A stretch of DNA of 64,000 nt from Cupriavidus agavae (GCF_004217045.1 NZ_SGXM01000003.1:1-64000); one strand, 5' to 3'; counted from the first letter of the stretch, positions 18,466-29,472 are shown. Notes: generated by a model not told the origin, from the sequence alone. Made by a program: numbers and translations.

Positions 18466-19401
18466 ATGAACCTGTCGGCCGCCACGCCAGAAGCCACGGA
18501 AGCCAGCTTCGCCGGCACCATGACCGCGAAACTCAAGGAACAGTTCGACGCCGGCCTGCTGTCGGGCCAGGAACTGCGCCCCGATTTCACCATCGCCCAG
18601 CCGGTCCACCGCTATACCGAGACCGACCACGCGATCTGGCGCAAGCTCTACGACCGCCAGGCGTCGATGCTGCAGGGCCGGGTCTGCGACGAATTCCTGC
18701 AGGGCCTGGTGACACTGGGCATGGAACGCGACCGCGTGCCCGAGTTCGACCAGCTCAACGAGATGCTGATGCGGGCCACCGGCTGGCAGATCGTGGCCGT
18801 GCCGGGGCTGGTGCCCGACGAGGTCTTCTTCGAGCACCTGGCCAACCGCCGCTTCCCGGCCAGCTGGTGGATGCGCAAGCCCGAGCAGCTCGACTACCTG
18901 CAGGAGCCCGACTGCTTCCACGACGTGTTCGGCCACGTGCCGCTGCTGATCAACCCGGTGTTCGCCGACTACATGGAGGCGTACGGCAAGGGCGGACTCA
19001 AGGCCGCGCGGCTGGGGGCGCTGGACATGCTGGCCCGCCTGTACTGGTACACGGTGGAGTTCGGCCTGATCCGCACGCCGCAGGGCCTGCGCATCTTTGG
19101 CGCGGGTATCGTGTCGAGCCAGGGCGAGTCGATCTACAGCCTCGATTCGGCCAGCCCGAACCGCATCGGCTTCGATCTCAAGCGCATCATGCGGACCCGG
19201 TATAGGATCGATACGTTCCAGAAGACGTACTTCGTGATCGACAGCTTCGAACAGCTGTTCGACGCCACCGGCCCCGATTTCACGCCGCTCTACCCCGAAC
19301 TGGCCGCGCTGCCCACGCTGGGCGCCGGCGATATCGTGGCGGGCGACCAGGTGATCCATGCCGGCAACCGCGAAGGCTGGGCTGACAGCGACGACATCTA
19401 G
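18466..19401 (+). CDS. phhA: Phenylalanine 4-monooxygenase (phenylalanine hydroxylase)
   Basis: A 311-residue non-heme iron, tetrahydrobiopterin-dependent enzyme converting L-phenylalanine to L-tyrosine in the cytoplasm. The 2-His-1-carboxylate iron site is visible: His152 and His157 in DCFHDVFGHVPLL and Glu198 in YWYTVEFGLI. Bacterial PhhA usually has 260-300 residues, so the length is normal with a slightly long N-terminus. It is followed 48 bp later by phhB, which regenerates the pterin cofactor, and is preceded by a divergent Lrp-type regulator. Confidence 0.95.
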   Translation: MNLSAATPEATEASFAGTMTAKLKEQFDAGLLSGQELRPDFTIAQPVHRYTETDHAIWRKLYDRQASMLQGRVCDEFLQGLVTLGMERDRVPEFDQLNEMLMRATGWQIVAVPGLVPDEVFFEHLANRRFPASWWMRKPEQLDYLQEPDCFHDVFGHVPLLINPVFADYMEAYGKGGLKAARLGALDMLARLYWYTVEFGLIRTPQGLRIFGAGIVSSQGESIYSLDSASPNRIGFDLKRIMRTRYRIDTFQKTYFVIDSFEQLFDATGPDFTPLYPELAALPTLGAGDIVAGDQVIHAGNREGWADSDDI

Positions 19402-19449
19402 GACGTCGCACTTTCGCCAATTTTCTGTTTTCCATCGATCGAGCCCGAC

Positions 19450-19749
19450 ATGACTCCCCTATCCCAAGAGGCACGCCAGCCGCTGCTGGCCGACCTGCCC
19501 GGCTGGACGCCGGTGCAGGGCCGCGATGCCATCCAGAAATCGTTCACGTTCGCCGATTTCAACGCCGCGTTCGGTTTCATGACACGTGTGGCACTGCGCG
19601 CCGACAAGGTGGATCACCACCCCGAATGGTTCAACGTGTACAACCGCGTGGACATCACGCTGTCCACCCACGACGCCAATGGCCTGACCCAGCGCGATAT
19701 CGACCTCGCGCAGTTCATCGAGAAGGCCGCCGCCGGCACGGCGCGCTGA
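19450..19749 (+). CDS. phhB: Pterin-4a-carbinolamine dehydratase
   Basis: A 99-residue enzyme that dehydrates the 4a-hydroxy-tetrahydropterin released by PhhA, allowing cofactor recycling. The active-site motif with [18 protein letters not shown] is intact. It lies immediately downstream of phhA on the same strand, presumably in one transcript. Confidence 0.94.
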   Translation: MTPLSQEARQPLLADLPGWTPVQGRDAIQKSFTFADFNAAFGFMTRVALRADKVDHHPEWFNVYNRVDITLSTHDANGLTQRDIDLAQFIEKAAAGTAR

Positions 19750-19877
19750 CCGCTGCCGCCCGGCATTCGCACTTTTCGGAAAGCTACGATTTTCATGGCA
19801 TTGCCGCGCCGATAACGTCCCGGTCCTGAGTCGGCGCCACACCTTCCGGATTCGCGCCGATCCTCGACAGGAGCGGG

Positions 19878-21680
19878 ATGGTGCGCGGCGGCGGCAACGA
19901 TAGAAACTGGCGGTTTTACGATCTCCGGCAGCGGGCGCCACGCGCGCTGTCCGCCCTTGCACTACCGCTTGCATTCCCGCTCGCGCTTTCCCCGGCGCTG
20001 CCCGCCACGGCGCAGCCCGCTCCCCCGCCCTCCGCACTCACCCTCCCCGAACGCGACGCCCAGCAGCAACTGCGCCAGCAGGAGCGCGAACGCGCACTGC
20101 GCGAGCGTGAGGAAGCCGAGCCCGATGTGCGGCTCGATACGCCCGCGGCCACCGCCGCCCGGCGCCTGCCGCAGGACGAAGCCCCCTGCTTCCGGATCGA
20201 CCAGGTCGAACTGGCCGGCGAGGCTGCCGGTCAGTTCCGGTGGGCGCTCGGCGCGGCCGACGCGCCCGGCGATCCAGCCCTTGGCCGCTGCCTCGGCACG
20301 CAGGGCATCAACACGGTCATGGCGCGCGTGCAGGACGCCATTGTGCAACGCGGCTACGTCACCACGCGCGTGCTGGCCGCGCCGCAGGATCTCAAGACCG
20401 GCACGCTGACGCTGACCGTGATTGCCGGCCGCATCCGCAGCATCCGCTTCAGCGAGGATTCGGATGCGCGCGCCACGCGCTGGAACGCCGTGCCGGCGCA
20501 GCCGGGCGACCTGCTGAACCTGCGCGACATCGAGCAGGCGCTGGAGAACTTCAAGCGCGTGCCAACCGCCGAGGCCGATATCCAGATCACCCCCGCCGAA
20601 GGCCCCGGCGCGCGGCCCGGCGACAGCGACCTCGTGATCCGCTGGCACCAGGGCATGCCGTTCCGGCTCAGCGCCACCGTGGACGACGCCGGCAGCCGGC
20701 AGACCGGCAAGTACCAGGGCAGCGTCACGGTCTCGTTCGATCACTGGTGGACGCTCAACGACCTGTTCTACGCGAGCCTGAACCACGACCTTGGCGGAGG
20801 CAACGGCGGCGGCGGCAAGGGCACGCGCGGCTACACGGTGCACTACTCGGTGCCCTACGACTACTGGCTGCTCGGCCTGACCGCCAGCGGCAGCCAGTAC
20901 CACCAGTCGGTGGCCGGCGCCAACCAGACGCACCGCTACAGCGGCGACAGCCAGAACGCCGAAGTCCGCCTCGCGCGCCTGCTGCACCGCGACGCCGGGC
21001 GCCGCACCACCGCCTACATACGCGGCTGGACGCGCGCATCGAGCAACCACATCGACGACACCGAGGTGCAGAACCAGCGCCGCCGCATGGCCGGCTGGGA
21101 GCTTGGCCTCACCCACCGCGAATACCTCGGCGCCGCGTCGCTCGACACCAGCCTGGCGTACCGGCGCGGCACCGGCGCGCTGGCCGCACTACACGCGCCG
21201 GAGGAGAGATTCGCCGAGGGCACCTCGCGGCCCGAAATCCTGCTGGCCGACGCCCAGCTGACCCTGCCCTTCGCGCTGGCCGCCCAACGGCTGCGCTACA
21301 CGGGCGCGGTGCGCGGCCAATGGAACTTCACCCCGCTCGTGCCGCAGGACCGCTTCTCGATCGGCAACCGCTACACGGTGCGCGGCTTCGACGGCGAAAC
21401 CACGCTGATCGGCGACCGCGGCTGGTTCGTGCGCAACGAACTGGCGCTGGCGATGGGCGCGACCGGCTTCGAGCTATACGCGGGCGCGGACTACGGGCAG
21501 GTGGGTGGCGGCAGCGCGGCCTACCTCGCCGGCACGCGGCTGGCCGGCGCGGTGCTCGGCGTGCGCGGGGGCTACCGGGGCCTGTACGCCGACCTGTTCG
21601 TCGGCAAGCCCCTCTACAAGCCGGCGGGCTTCGTCACGGCCGGCAACACGGCGGGCTTCAACGTGAGCTGGTCGTACTGA
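19878..21680 (+). CDS. Two-partner secretion transporter, ShlB/FhaC/CdiB family
   Basis: A 600-residue outer-membrane Omp85-type translocator. A good Shine-Dalgarno (ACAGGAG) precedes the ATG. A signal peptide with LALPLAFPLALSPALPATAQ (to about residue 45) is followed by a Gln/Arg/Glu-rich linker helix (about 60-85), POTRA domains (first starting near CFRIDQVEL) and a 16-strand barrel with the L6 loop motif VRGF (in NRYTVRGFDGE) and a C-terminal aromatic residue. It exports the large hemagglutinin encoded 50 bp downstream. FhaC and CdiB members of this family cannot be separated by sequence alone, so no symbol is given. Confidence 0.93.
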   Translation: MVRGGGNDRNWRFYDLRQRAPRALSALALPLAFPLALSPALPATAQPAPPPSALTLPERDAQQQLRQQERERALREREEAEPDVRLDTPAATAARRLPQDEAPCFRIDQVELAGEAAGQFRWALGAADAPGDPALGRCLGTQGINTVMARVQDAIVQRGYVTTRVLAAPQDLKTGTLTLTVIAGRIRSIRFSEDSDARATRWNAVPAQPGDLLNLRDIEQALENFKRVPTAEADIQITPAEGPGARPGDSDLVIRWHQGMPFRLSATVDDAGSRQTGKYQGSVTVSFDHWWTLNDLFYASLNHDLGGGNGGGGKGTRGYTVHYSVPYDYWLLGLTASGSQYHQSVAGANQTHRYSGDSQNAEVRLARLLHRDAGRRTTAYIRGWTRASSNHIDDTEVQNQRRRMAGWELGLTHREYLGAASLDTSLAYRRGTGALAALHAPEERFAEGTSRPEILLADAQLTLPFALAAQRLRYTGAVRGQWNFTPLVPQDRFSIGNRYTVRGFDGETTLIGDRGWFVRNELALAMGATGFELYAGADYGQVGGGSAAYLAGTRLAGAVLGVRGGYRGLYADLFVGKPLYKPAGFVTAGNTAGFNVSWSY

Positions 21681-21730
21681 GCCGGCATGCGGCCCGGCAA
21701 ATCGGGATCGGGACACTGGGGAACAGGTCA

Positions 21731-24700
21731 ATGAACAAGCATCTGCATCGCATCATCTTCAACCGGCACCGGGGGCTGCTGATGGCCGTGGCCGAGCATG
21801 CGGCCAGCGCCGGCAAGGCGCCGGGCGACGCCAACGCATCGGGAGCCACGCCAGCGCGCTTCGCCACGCTCCGGCCACTGGCGTTCGCGCTGGCCGTGGC
21901 GCTCGGGCACGTGGCCTTCGCCGCGCCGGTCTCGGCGCAGATCGTGGCCGACCCGAACGCGCCCGGCAACCAGCGCCCCACGGTGCTCAACGCGCCGAAC
22001 GGCACGCCGCTGGTCAACATCCAGGCGCCCAGCGCCGGCGGCGTCTCGCGCAACGCGTACAGCCAGTTCGATGTCAGCGCGAACGGCGCCATCCTCAACA
22101 ACGCACGCAGAAGCGCGCAGACCGAACTGGGCGGCTGGGTCCAGGGCAATCCGTGGCTCGGCGGCGGCACCGCGCGCGTGATCCTCAACGAGGTCAACAG
22201 CAGCCACCCGAGCCAGCTGCGCGGCTACGTGGAAGTGGCCGGCGACCGCGCACAGGTCATCATCGCCAATCCGGCCGGCATCACGTGCGACGGCTGCGGC
22301 TTCCTCAACGCCAACCGCGTGACGATGACCACCGGCACGCCCGTGCTCAATGGCGGCAGCCTGGAGGGCTACCGCGTGCGGCGCGGTGCGATCGACATCA
22401 CCGGCGCCGGGATGGATGCGAGCCGGGTCGGCTATACCGACATCATCGCGCGAGCCGTGCGCGTCAACGCCGGCGTCTGGGCCCGGGAACTGAACGTGTC
22501 CGCCGGCGCGCAGGACGCACCTGTGGCAGGCGCGGGCTTCACGCCCGCCACAGGCACCGGTGCGGCCCCGGCCTATGCGCTCGATGTCAGCGCACTGGGC
22601 GGCATGTACGCCGGCAAGATCAGGCTCGTCGGCACCGAGCACGGGCTTGGCATGCGCAACGCCGGACACCTCGGCGCGCAGGCGGGCGACCTCGTGGTGA
22701 CCGCCGATGGCCGGCTCGAAAACACCGGCACGATGCAGGCCACGTCAGACCTCCGGATCACGGCGGCCGGCCTCCGCAATACCGGCACCGCCAGCGCGGC
22801 GCGCACGCTGGACATGGCAGCGGGCGACGACATCGACAACCGGGGCGGCACGCTGAACGCGGCGCGCGTCTCCGTCGCGGCGCGGTCGCTCGACAACCGC
22901 GGCGGCACGATCGCCCAGACCGGCCTGCAGGCGCTGGCCATCGATGCAGGGATGCTGTCGAACCGGGAGGGGCGCGTGGGGGCCGCCGCATCGACCGAAG
23001 CGGTGGACAGCGGCCCCGCCGATGGCCACATGCCCAACGCCGGCGCGGGCGGCACCGCCGGCCCGTCCACGCCTGATGGGGGAGCCATCGGCACGCCCGC
23101 CACGCCCACGCAGCCTGCCGCCCCGCTTGCGGACGGCGTACTGCGCATCGGCGGCACGATCGACAACGAAGGTGGCACGATCAGCGCCGGCGGCGCCATC
23201 GACCTGACCACCCACGGCGGGCTCGACAACAACGGCGGACGGCTCGCGCTGCGCGACCTGTCCACCTCCGGCGGCGACCTCGACAACACCGACGGCGACC
23301 TCGCCGTGGCCGGCAACGCCACACTGCGCGCCGGCGTGGTGACGAACCATCGCGGCGACATGGCGATTGGCGGCGACCTGCGCCTCGACGCCGAATCCTT
23401 CGGGCAATACGGCGGCACGGTTGAACACGGCGGCGGCCACGCCCGCATCGACGTCGCGGGCGCCTTCGACAACACCGAGAGCCAGTTCGCCAGCAACGCG
23501 GCAACGCTGGAGATCCGGACCGGCACGTTCGGCAATATCAACGGCACCGTGCAGGGTGCCCGGGCGGTAACGCTTTCCGCCGCCACGCTCGACAACGCGG
23601 GCGGCACCGTGACGGCCGGCGGCACGCTGGCTGCCTCCGCATCCGGTGCGCTCCACAACAATGGCGGCGTGCTGCTGGCCGGCGCCAACGCAACCATGCG
23701 CGCCGCCACGCTGACCAACGGCGATGACGGACTGATCGCGTCACAGACAGGCGGCATCGATATCGCCACCACGGGCGCGCTCGACAACGCCGGCGGCACG
23801 ATCCAGGCCACCGGCGGCCGCATCGAACTGGCCAGTGAAGGGCTCGACAACACCGAAGGCACCCTGGCCGCCGCGAGCATCGGCATCGATACGCGCGGCA
23901 AGGCGCTGGACAACACCAGCGGCACGATCGCCGCGCTCGACGGGACGCTCGACCTGCGCAGCGGTGCGCTCGACAACACCGGCGGGCTGCTGCAGGGCGC
24001 CGAGGCCGTACGGATCGACACCGGGGGCCAGACGCTGGCCAATGGCGCAGACGGCCATATCGGCAGCGCCGGCGACCTGTCGGTGAGCGCCGGCGATCTC
24101 GGCAATGCGGGCACGATCGTCACGGATGCCGCCGCGCGCATCGGCATCGGCGGTACGCTGACCAACAGCGGCACGCTGCAGGCGCAGGACCTGGCGCTCA
24201 ACGCCGACGCTATCGACAACAGGGCGACCGGCTCGATCCACGGCGCCACCACCGGCGTCGCAGCGCGCGGCGCGCTCGTCAATCGGGGCCTGATCGATGG
24301 CGCTGCAACGCGCGTGGAGGCAGCGGACCTCGTCAACCTCGGCACCGGGCGGCTGTACGGCGACGTGCTGGCGATCGAGGCCGGCACACTGGCCAACCGC
24401 GAGGAAACCGTCGACGGCGAGACGCACGCCGCCACCATCGCCGCCCGGGAACAGCTCGATATCGGCGCGCGCGACATCCTGAACCGCGAACGGGCGCTGA
24501 TCTTCAGCGCGGGCGGCCTCGGCGTCGGCGGCAGCCTCGACGAGGACGGCTACGCCACCGGCCGCGCCACGCTCGTGCGCAACGCGAGCGCCACGATCGA
24601 ATCGCTCGGCGACATGTCGCTCGCCACGGCCGTGCTGCGCAACACCAACGAGCATTTCGCCATCGAGCGGGTGCAGGTGGGCGAGACGGTCAACGGGCGC

Positions 24701-27700
24701 TACATCCAGCCCAAGGGCGACCCGAACCGGTATGACGTGAATGACCTGCAGTGGGAGTCGTGGAGCCGCGCCGGCCGCTATCGGGGCAAGGCCGATGCCG
24801 ACCCCGCCATCGCCGGCCAGCCGATCCAGGACTTCACCGATTACGACATCTCCACGACGCGCTTCGCCGACCGCGTGAAGGAAAGCGCGCCCGCCATCAT
24901 CCGCGCGGGCGGCTCGATCGATCTCGACGGCGACGACCTGCTGAACGACCGCAGCCAGATCCTCGCCGGTGGAGCGCTGACCGGTGCGGCGGACCAGCTC
25001 CGCAATCTCGACGCCAAAGGCGAAGAGGTCATCCGGCGCGTGGGCACGAGCCAGTACACCTATGGCAAGTGGCGCGGCGGACTGCGGCGCTACACCCAGC
25101 GCCTGTGGGACCCCAGGGTCGCCTACACCCCCGCCGACGAGATCCGCTCGATCGACCTCGGCGTCGCGGTGGCAGGCGGCCACTACCGGGGTGACGCCAC
25201 AGGCCACGGCATCGGCGAGCGCGAAGCCGGCGGCGACACCGGCATGCGCGCCGTCCAAGTCGACACGGCCGGCGGCGATCCCATGCAGGTGCGCACCCTC
25301 GACTTCCGGCCCGATGTCCCGGCCGGCAGCCTGTTCCGCCCTGCCCCGGCCTCGGGCAGCTACCTGATCGAGACCGATCCGCGCTTTGCCGACTATCGCC
25401 AATGGCTGTCGTCGGACTACCTGCTCGGCCAGCTCGGTATCGATCCGGCGACGCTGCAGAAGCGCCTGGGCGACGGCTTCCACGAACAGAAGCTCGTACG
25501 CGAGCAGATCGGCCAACTGACCGGCCGCCGCTTCCTCGACGGCCATGCCAGCGACGAAGCCCAGTACCGCGCGCTGCTCGCCAATGGCGCGACGGCCGCG
25601 CAGACGCTGCAACTGCGGCCCGGCGTGGCACTCACGGCGGCGCAGATGGCCCAGCTGACAAGCGACATCGTCTGGCTCGTGGAGCAGACGGTGACGCTAC
25701 CCAACGGCGCCACGGCCCGGGCGCTCGTGCCGCAGGTGTACGTGCGCGCGAAGCCGGACGACCTCAGGGGCGACAGCACGCTGATTGCCGCCGATGTGGT
25801 GGATCTGCGCCTGCGCGGCGATCTCGACAATGCCGGCACCATCGCCGGGCGCCGCGCCGTGCGGCTCGAAGGCGAGACGCTGCGGAACCTCGGCGGGCGC
25901 GTCACCGGCGACATCGTCGCCATGCAGGCCCGCCAGGACATCGACAACGTCGGCGGGACGATCGACGCAGGCTCGGCACTGGCCGTGCAGGCCGGACGCG
26001 ACCTGCGGCTGGCCTCGACCACGCGCAGCGACGCGAAGCAGGCAGGCGCAAGCACGTTCAGCCGCACCAACGTCGACCGCATGGCCGGCCTCTATGTCAC
26101 CCGGCCCGGCGGCACGCTGCTGGCGACGGCGGGCAACGATATCGCACTCGATGGCGCCCGGATCGCCAACACCGGCAAGGACGGCCGCACGGCCATCGTG
26201 GCGGGCCGCGACCTGAAACTCGGCACCGTGCAGGTGGGTGTGCAGGAAAACAGCGTGCGCAACGCAGGCAACTACCTGCGCCAGGGTAGCACGCAGGAGA
26301 CTGGCACGGACATCCGGACCACCGGCGACGTGACGCTCTCCGCCGGACGGGACCTCGACGCGCGCGCCGCTCAGGTCACCAGCGATGCCGGGGCACTGCT
26401 GGCCATCGCCGGCCGCGACGCCACGCTGGCCGCCGGCCGGAACACCAGCAACTGGAGCGAGGGCCGCGACCACCAGCGCAGCGGCCTGCTGGGCGCATCG
26501 CGCACGATCACGCGCGACACCCTCGCCGAAACCACGGCACAGGCCACCACGTTCAGCGGCGCAACGACCGGCGTCCATGCCGGGCGCGATATTGCGCTGA
26601 CCGGCAGCAATGCGGTTTCCGATTTCGGCACCAAGCTGATGGCCGGGCGCCACGTCAACATCGACGCCGCGCAGAACACCACCTCGGAAAGCCACTTCAA
26701 GGAGACACGGAAGTCCGGCTTTCTCTACAACGGCGGCGCCGCGTTCACGATCGGCACGCAGCAGCAGAGCGCCGACGCCCGCAACACGCGCACCACGGCG
26801 GCAGCCTCGACAGTGGGCGCGACGCAGGGCGACGTGAAGGTCGTGGCGGGCGGCGCGTACCGCCAGACCGGCAGCCATGTGGTGGCGCCGAAGGGCGATA
26901 TCGACATCCTCGCCAGAAAGGTGGAGGTCGTGGAGGCGCGTGAGGCGAGCCACAGCGTCGAGGAAAGCCGGTTCCGGCAGTCGGGGCTGACCGTGGCCGT
27001 GACCGCGCCGGTGATCGCCGCCATCGAAACCGCGCAGCAGATGACGCGCGCCGCGGGCAACACCTCGGACGGCCGCATGCAGGTGCTGGCCGGTGCCACC
27101 ACGGCACTGGCCGCGAAAAACGCCGGCGATGCCATCGCGGCCGATCCGCAGACCGGGGGCGGCGTGGGCGTCTCCATCACGGTGGGCGGCAGCCAGAGCC
27201 AGAGCAAGACCACCACGCGCGGCGACAGCGCCGCCGGTTCGACGCTCGCGGCGGGCGGCAACCTGCGCGTCCGGGCCACCGGCGACGGCGCCGATTCCAC
27301 GCTGACCCTGCGTGGCGCCAACGTGAGCGCCGGCGAGAACCTCGGGCTGAAGGCCGACGGGAAGATCAGCATGCTCGCCGCCGAGAACACGTCCGACCTG
27401 CGCCGCGACAGCAGCAGCACAAGCGGCGGCGTAGGGGTGGCGATCCAGTTCGGCCAGGGCGGCGCCGCGTTCGGCGTGACGGCCAATGCCAGCGGCTCGC
27501 GCGGCAAGGGCGAAGGCACCGACACGACCTGGACCAACACCCAGGTCAACGCCGGCAAGACGCTCAGGATCGAATCGGGCGGAGACACGGAACTGAACGG
27601 CGCGGTGGCGCGCGGCGAGCGGATCAGTGCCGATATCGGCGGCAACCTCAGGGTTGGCAGCCTGCAGGACACGCACGACTACCGCAGCAAGGACCAGAGC

Positions 27701-29470
27701 GCGGGCGGCAGCGTCACGGTGGGCTTCGGCTTCTCGGGCAGCGCCAACCTGGGCCAGCAAAAGATCGACAGCCGCTACGCAAGCGTGGCCGAACAGTCCG
27801 GCCTGAAGGCAGGCGATGGCGGCTTCGACATCCGGGTGGGCGGCAACACGGCCCTCGACGGCGGCGTCATCACGTCCACACGCCAGGCCGCCGAAGACGG
27901 ACGCAACCGGTTGGACACCGCCACGCTCACCACGTCCGACATCGACAACCACGCCGACTACAAGGCCAGCAGCGTCAGCATCGGCGGCGGGTTCTCGTCG
28001 AAAGGATCGGCCGGGAAGGGCAACGATGGCGGCGGCGTGGGTACCAACCAGCGGGGTCAGGCGGCCACGGGCGGAGACAAGGTGCCCGGTACTGACCTGC
28101 CCTCGTCTGGCGGCTTCAGCGTCGCGCCGCCGGTCGCCATCGGCGCGCGGGGCAACGCGCGCAGCACCACCCGCAGCGGCATCAGCGACGCCGACATCAC
28201 GATCCGCGATATCGCCGGCCAGCAGGCGCTGACCGGACAGACCGCCGACAACACCCTCGCCGGCCTGAACCGCCATGTCTCGACGGAGGTGGACGGCAGC
28301 AACCGCCTTGACCAGATCTTCGACGAAAAGAAGATCCAGGCCGGCTTCGAGATCGTTGGCGCGCTGCAGCGGGAGACCGGCGCGTTCCTGAACAATCGGG
28401 CCCGGGAAGCGGACGCCCTCAAGCAGGCGCGCGACGACGAAACCGACCCGACCCGCCGCGCCGAGCTCGACCGGCAATATCAGGACGCCGCCAAATGGGG
28501 CCCCGGCGGCGACTACCGCCGTATCGCATCGGCACTGACCGCCGCCGCCGGCGGCAACGTCACGGGATCGACCGCCCAGTTCGCCCAGAGCGCCGCCGTG
28601 GGCTACCTGCAGGGACTTGGCGCCACCGGCGTCAAACGCCTCGCCGACAGCCTCGGCGAAGGCACTCCCGGCGCCGAATCGGCCCGCGCCGCGCTGCACG
28701 CCATCGTCGGCTGCGCCGGTGCGGCATCCGCCACCCAGGCTTGCGGCGCCGGGGCCATGGGCGCGGCCACCGGCTCGCTCATCGGCACCCTGATGGGCCC
28801 CACCGACGGCCTCAGCGCGTCGGAAAAACAGGTACGGCTCGACGCGGTGCGCAGCCTCGTGGCCGGCATCGCCGGCGCCAGCGGGGTGGATGCGGGTACC
28901 GCGACAAATGCGGCGACGTTCGAGGGGGAGAACAACCAGCTGGCAGCCCCCGCGCCGCCTCCCGGCCCAATCTGGACGCCAGGCCAACCGATCGATCCCT
29001 TCCGAACCCCAGGCCAGCCAGCGGACCCGGGCGAGGCTACGGTGATGGGCACGCCCGATGAGTCGGACAAGAACGGCGCGACGCTGTTAGGGCAGCCGGT
29101 GGCCGACGTGCTGGAAGAAGCGCTCGAAGGGGTGAAGAAGCCGCTCTATATTCCGCTACAGGTGGTGGAGGGGTTGGGGGCGGTATTTAGTGGGGAATCT
29201 GACGATGGAGTGCTGGCGACCTTGGAAGGGGCTACACGTGCAGGGGCAACGAAGGGGCGCAGCAAGATATGGGAAAAATCAGGAGGAATGCAAGCCGCCG
29301 AGAAGGACTTTGACGGCTTATCTCCCACCGCCGTAAAGGAATATACCGACGGTATGCGGGTTGGGACACTAGCCGATGGACGGACCGTCATTGTTCGTCC
29401 CGACAGCGAGGACGGGCGCCCAACATTGGAAATTCAAAAAGGAAAAAATCGACTGAAAATAAGATATTAA
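21731..29470 (+). CDS. Filamentous hemagglutinin / CdiA-like two-partner secreted exoprotein with C-terminal toxin module
   Basis: A 2579-residue TpsA protein. It begins with an extended ESPR-type signal (MNKHLHRIIFNRHRGLLMAV) ending near PVSAQ, then the TPS secretion domain with NPAGITCDGCGFLN. A long beta-helix of hemagglutinin repeats follows (many LDN-GG-I units, about residues 330-880), then hemagglutinin-repeat modules to about 2250 and a pre-toxin with a degenerate VENN-like element (TFEGENNQL, about residue 2394). After a Pro-rich spacer the C-terminal about 110 residues contain IPLQVVEGLG and a module DGRTVIVRPDSEDGRPTLE ending in KIRY, a type I recall from polymorphic-toxin C-termini. 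Base composition shifts from GC-rich to clearly AT-richer within this module, as expected for an exchanged toxin tip. Confidence 0.93.
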   Translation: MNKHLHRIIFNRHRGLLMAVAEHAASAGKAPGDANASGATPARFATLRPLAFALAVALGHVAFAAPVSAQIVADPNAPGNQRPTVLNAPNGTPLVNIQAPSAGGVSRNAYSQFDVSANGAILNNARRSAQTELGGWVQGNPWLGGGTARVILNEVNSSHPSQLRGYVEVAGDRAQVIIANPAGITCDGCGFLNANRVTMTTGTPVLNGGSLEGYRVRRGAIDITGAGMDASRVGYTDIIARAVRVNAGVWARELNVSAGAQDAPVAGAGFTPATGTGAAPAYALDVSALGGMYAGKIRLVGTEHGLGMRNAGHLGAQAGDLVVTADGRLENTGTMQATSDLRITAAGLRNTGTASAARTLDMAAGDDIDNRGGTLNAARVSVAARSLDNRGGTIAQTGLQALAIDAGMLSNREGRVGAAASTEAVDSGPADGHMPNAGAGGTAGPSTPDGGAIGTPATPTQPAAPLADGVLRIGGTIDNEGGTISAGGAIDLTTHGGLDNNGGRLALRDLSTSGGDLDNTDGDLAVAGNATLRAGVVTNHRGDMAIGGDLRLDAESFGQYGGTVEHGGGHARIDVAGAFDNTESQFASNAATLEIRTGTFGNINGTVQGARAVTLSAATLDNAGGTVTAGGTLAASASGALHNNGGVLLAGANATMRAATLTNGDDGLIASQTGGIDIATTGALDNAGGTIQATGGRIELASEGLDNTEGTLAAASIGIDTRGKALDNTSGTIAALDGTLDLRSGALDNTGGLLQGAEAVRIDTGGQTLANGADGHIGSAGDLSVSAGDLGNAGTIVTDAAARIGIGGTLTNSGTLQAQDLALNADAIDNRATGSIHGATTGVAARGALVNRGLIDGAATRVEAADLVNLGTGRLYGDVLAIEAGTLANREETVDGETHAATIAAREQLDIGARDILNRERALIFSAGGLGVGGSLDEDGYATGRATLVRNASATIESLGDMSLATAVLRNTNEHFAIERVQVGETVNGRYIQPKGDPNRYDVNDLQWESWSRAGRYRGKADADPAIAGQPIQDFTDYDISTTRFADRVKESAPAIIRAGGSIDLDGDDLLNDRSQILAGGALTGAADQLRNLDAKGEEVIRRVGTSQYTYGKWRGGLRRYTQRLWDPRVAYTPADEIRSIDLGVAVAGGHYRGDATGHGIGEREAGGDTGMRAVQVDTAGGDPMQVRTLDFRPDVPAGSLFRPAPASGSYLIETDPRFADYRQWLSSDYLLGQLGIDPATLQKRLGDGFHEQKLVREQIGQLTGRRFLDGHASDEAQYRALLANGATAAQTLQLRPGVALTAAQMAQLTSDIVWLVEQTVTLPNGATARALVPQVYVRAKPDDLRGDSTLIAADVVDLRLRGDLDNAGTIAGRRAVRLEGETLRNLGGRVTGDIVAMQARQDIDNVGGTIDAGSALAVQAGRDLRLASTTRSDAKQAGASTFSRTNVDRMAGLYVTRPGGTLLATAGNDIALDGARIANTGKDGRTAIVAGRDLKLGTVQVGVQENSVRNAGNYLRQGSTQETGTDIRTTGDVTLSAGRDLDARAAQVTSDAGALLAIAGRDATLAAGRNTSNWSEGRDHQRSGLLGASRTITRDTLAETTAQATTFSGATTGVHAGRDIALTGSNAVSDFGTKLMAGRHVNIDAAQNTTSESHFKETRKSGFLYNGGAAFTIGTQQQSADARNTRTTAAASTVGATQGDVKVVAGGAYRQTGSHVVAPKGDIDILARKVEVVEAREASHSVEESRFRQSGLTVAVTAPVIAAIETAQQMTRAAGNTSDGRMQVLAGATTALAAKNAGDAIAADPQTGGGVGVSITVGGSQSQSKTTTRGDSAAGSTLAAGGNLRVRATGDGADSTLTLRGANVSAGENLGLKADGKISMLAAENTSDLRRDSSSTSGGVGVAIQFGQGGAAFGVTANASGSRGKGEGTDTTWTNTQVNAGKTLRIESGGDTELNGAVARGERISADIGGNLRVGSLQDTHDYRSKDQSAGGSVTVGFGFSGSANLGQQKIDSRYASVAEQSGLKAGDGGFDIRVGGNTALDGGVITSTRQAAEDGRNRLDTATLTTSDIDNHADYKASSVSIGGGFSSKGSAGKGNDGGGVGTNQRGQAATGGDKVPGTDLPSSGGFSVAPPVAIGARGNARSTTRSGISDADITIRDIAGQQALTGQTADNTLAGLNRHVSTEVDGSNRLDQIFDEKKIQAGFEIVGALQRETGAFLNNRAREADALKQARDDETDPTRRAELDRQYQDAAKWGPGGDYRRIASALTAAAGGNVTGSTAQFAQSAAVGYLQGLGATGVKRLADSLGEGTPGAESARAALHAIVGCAGAASATQACGAGAMGAATGSLIGTLMGPTDGLSASEKQVRLDAVRSLVAGIAGASGVDAGTATNAATFEGENNQLAAPAPPPGPIWTPGQPIDPFRTPGQPADPGEATVMGTPDESDKNGATLLGQPVADVLEEALEGVKKPLYIPLQVVEGLGAVFSGESDDGVLATLEGATRAGATKGRSKIWEKSGGMQAAEKDFDGLSPTAVKEYTDGMRVGTLADGRTVIVRPDSEDGRPTLEIQKGKNRLKIRY

Positions 29471-29472
29471 TC

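Noticed and set aside
22800..24300. Short repeated DNA motifs resembling a direct-repeat array
   Set aside because: They are codons of the degenerate LDN-GG-I hemagglutinin repeats; there are no constant repeats with unique spacers, so not a CRISPR array.
25697..28987. 1096-codon open frame antisense to the hemagglutinin gene
   Set aside because: No start signal, low-complexity Ala/Gly/Arg composition; it mirrors the repetitive sense frame of a clear TpsA protein.
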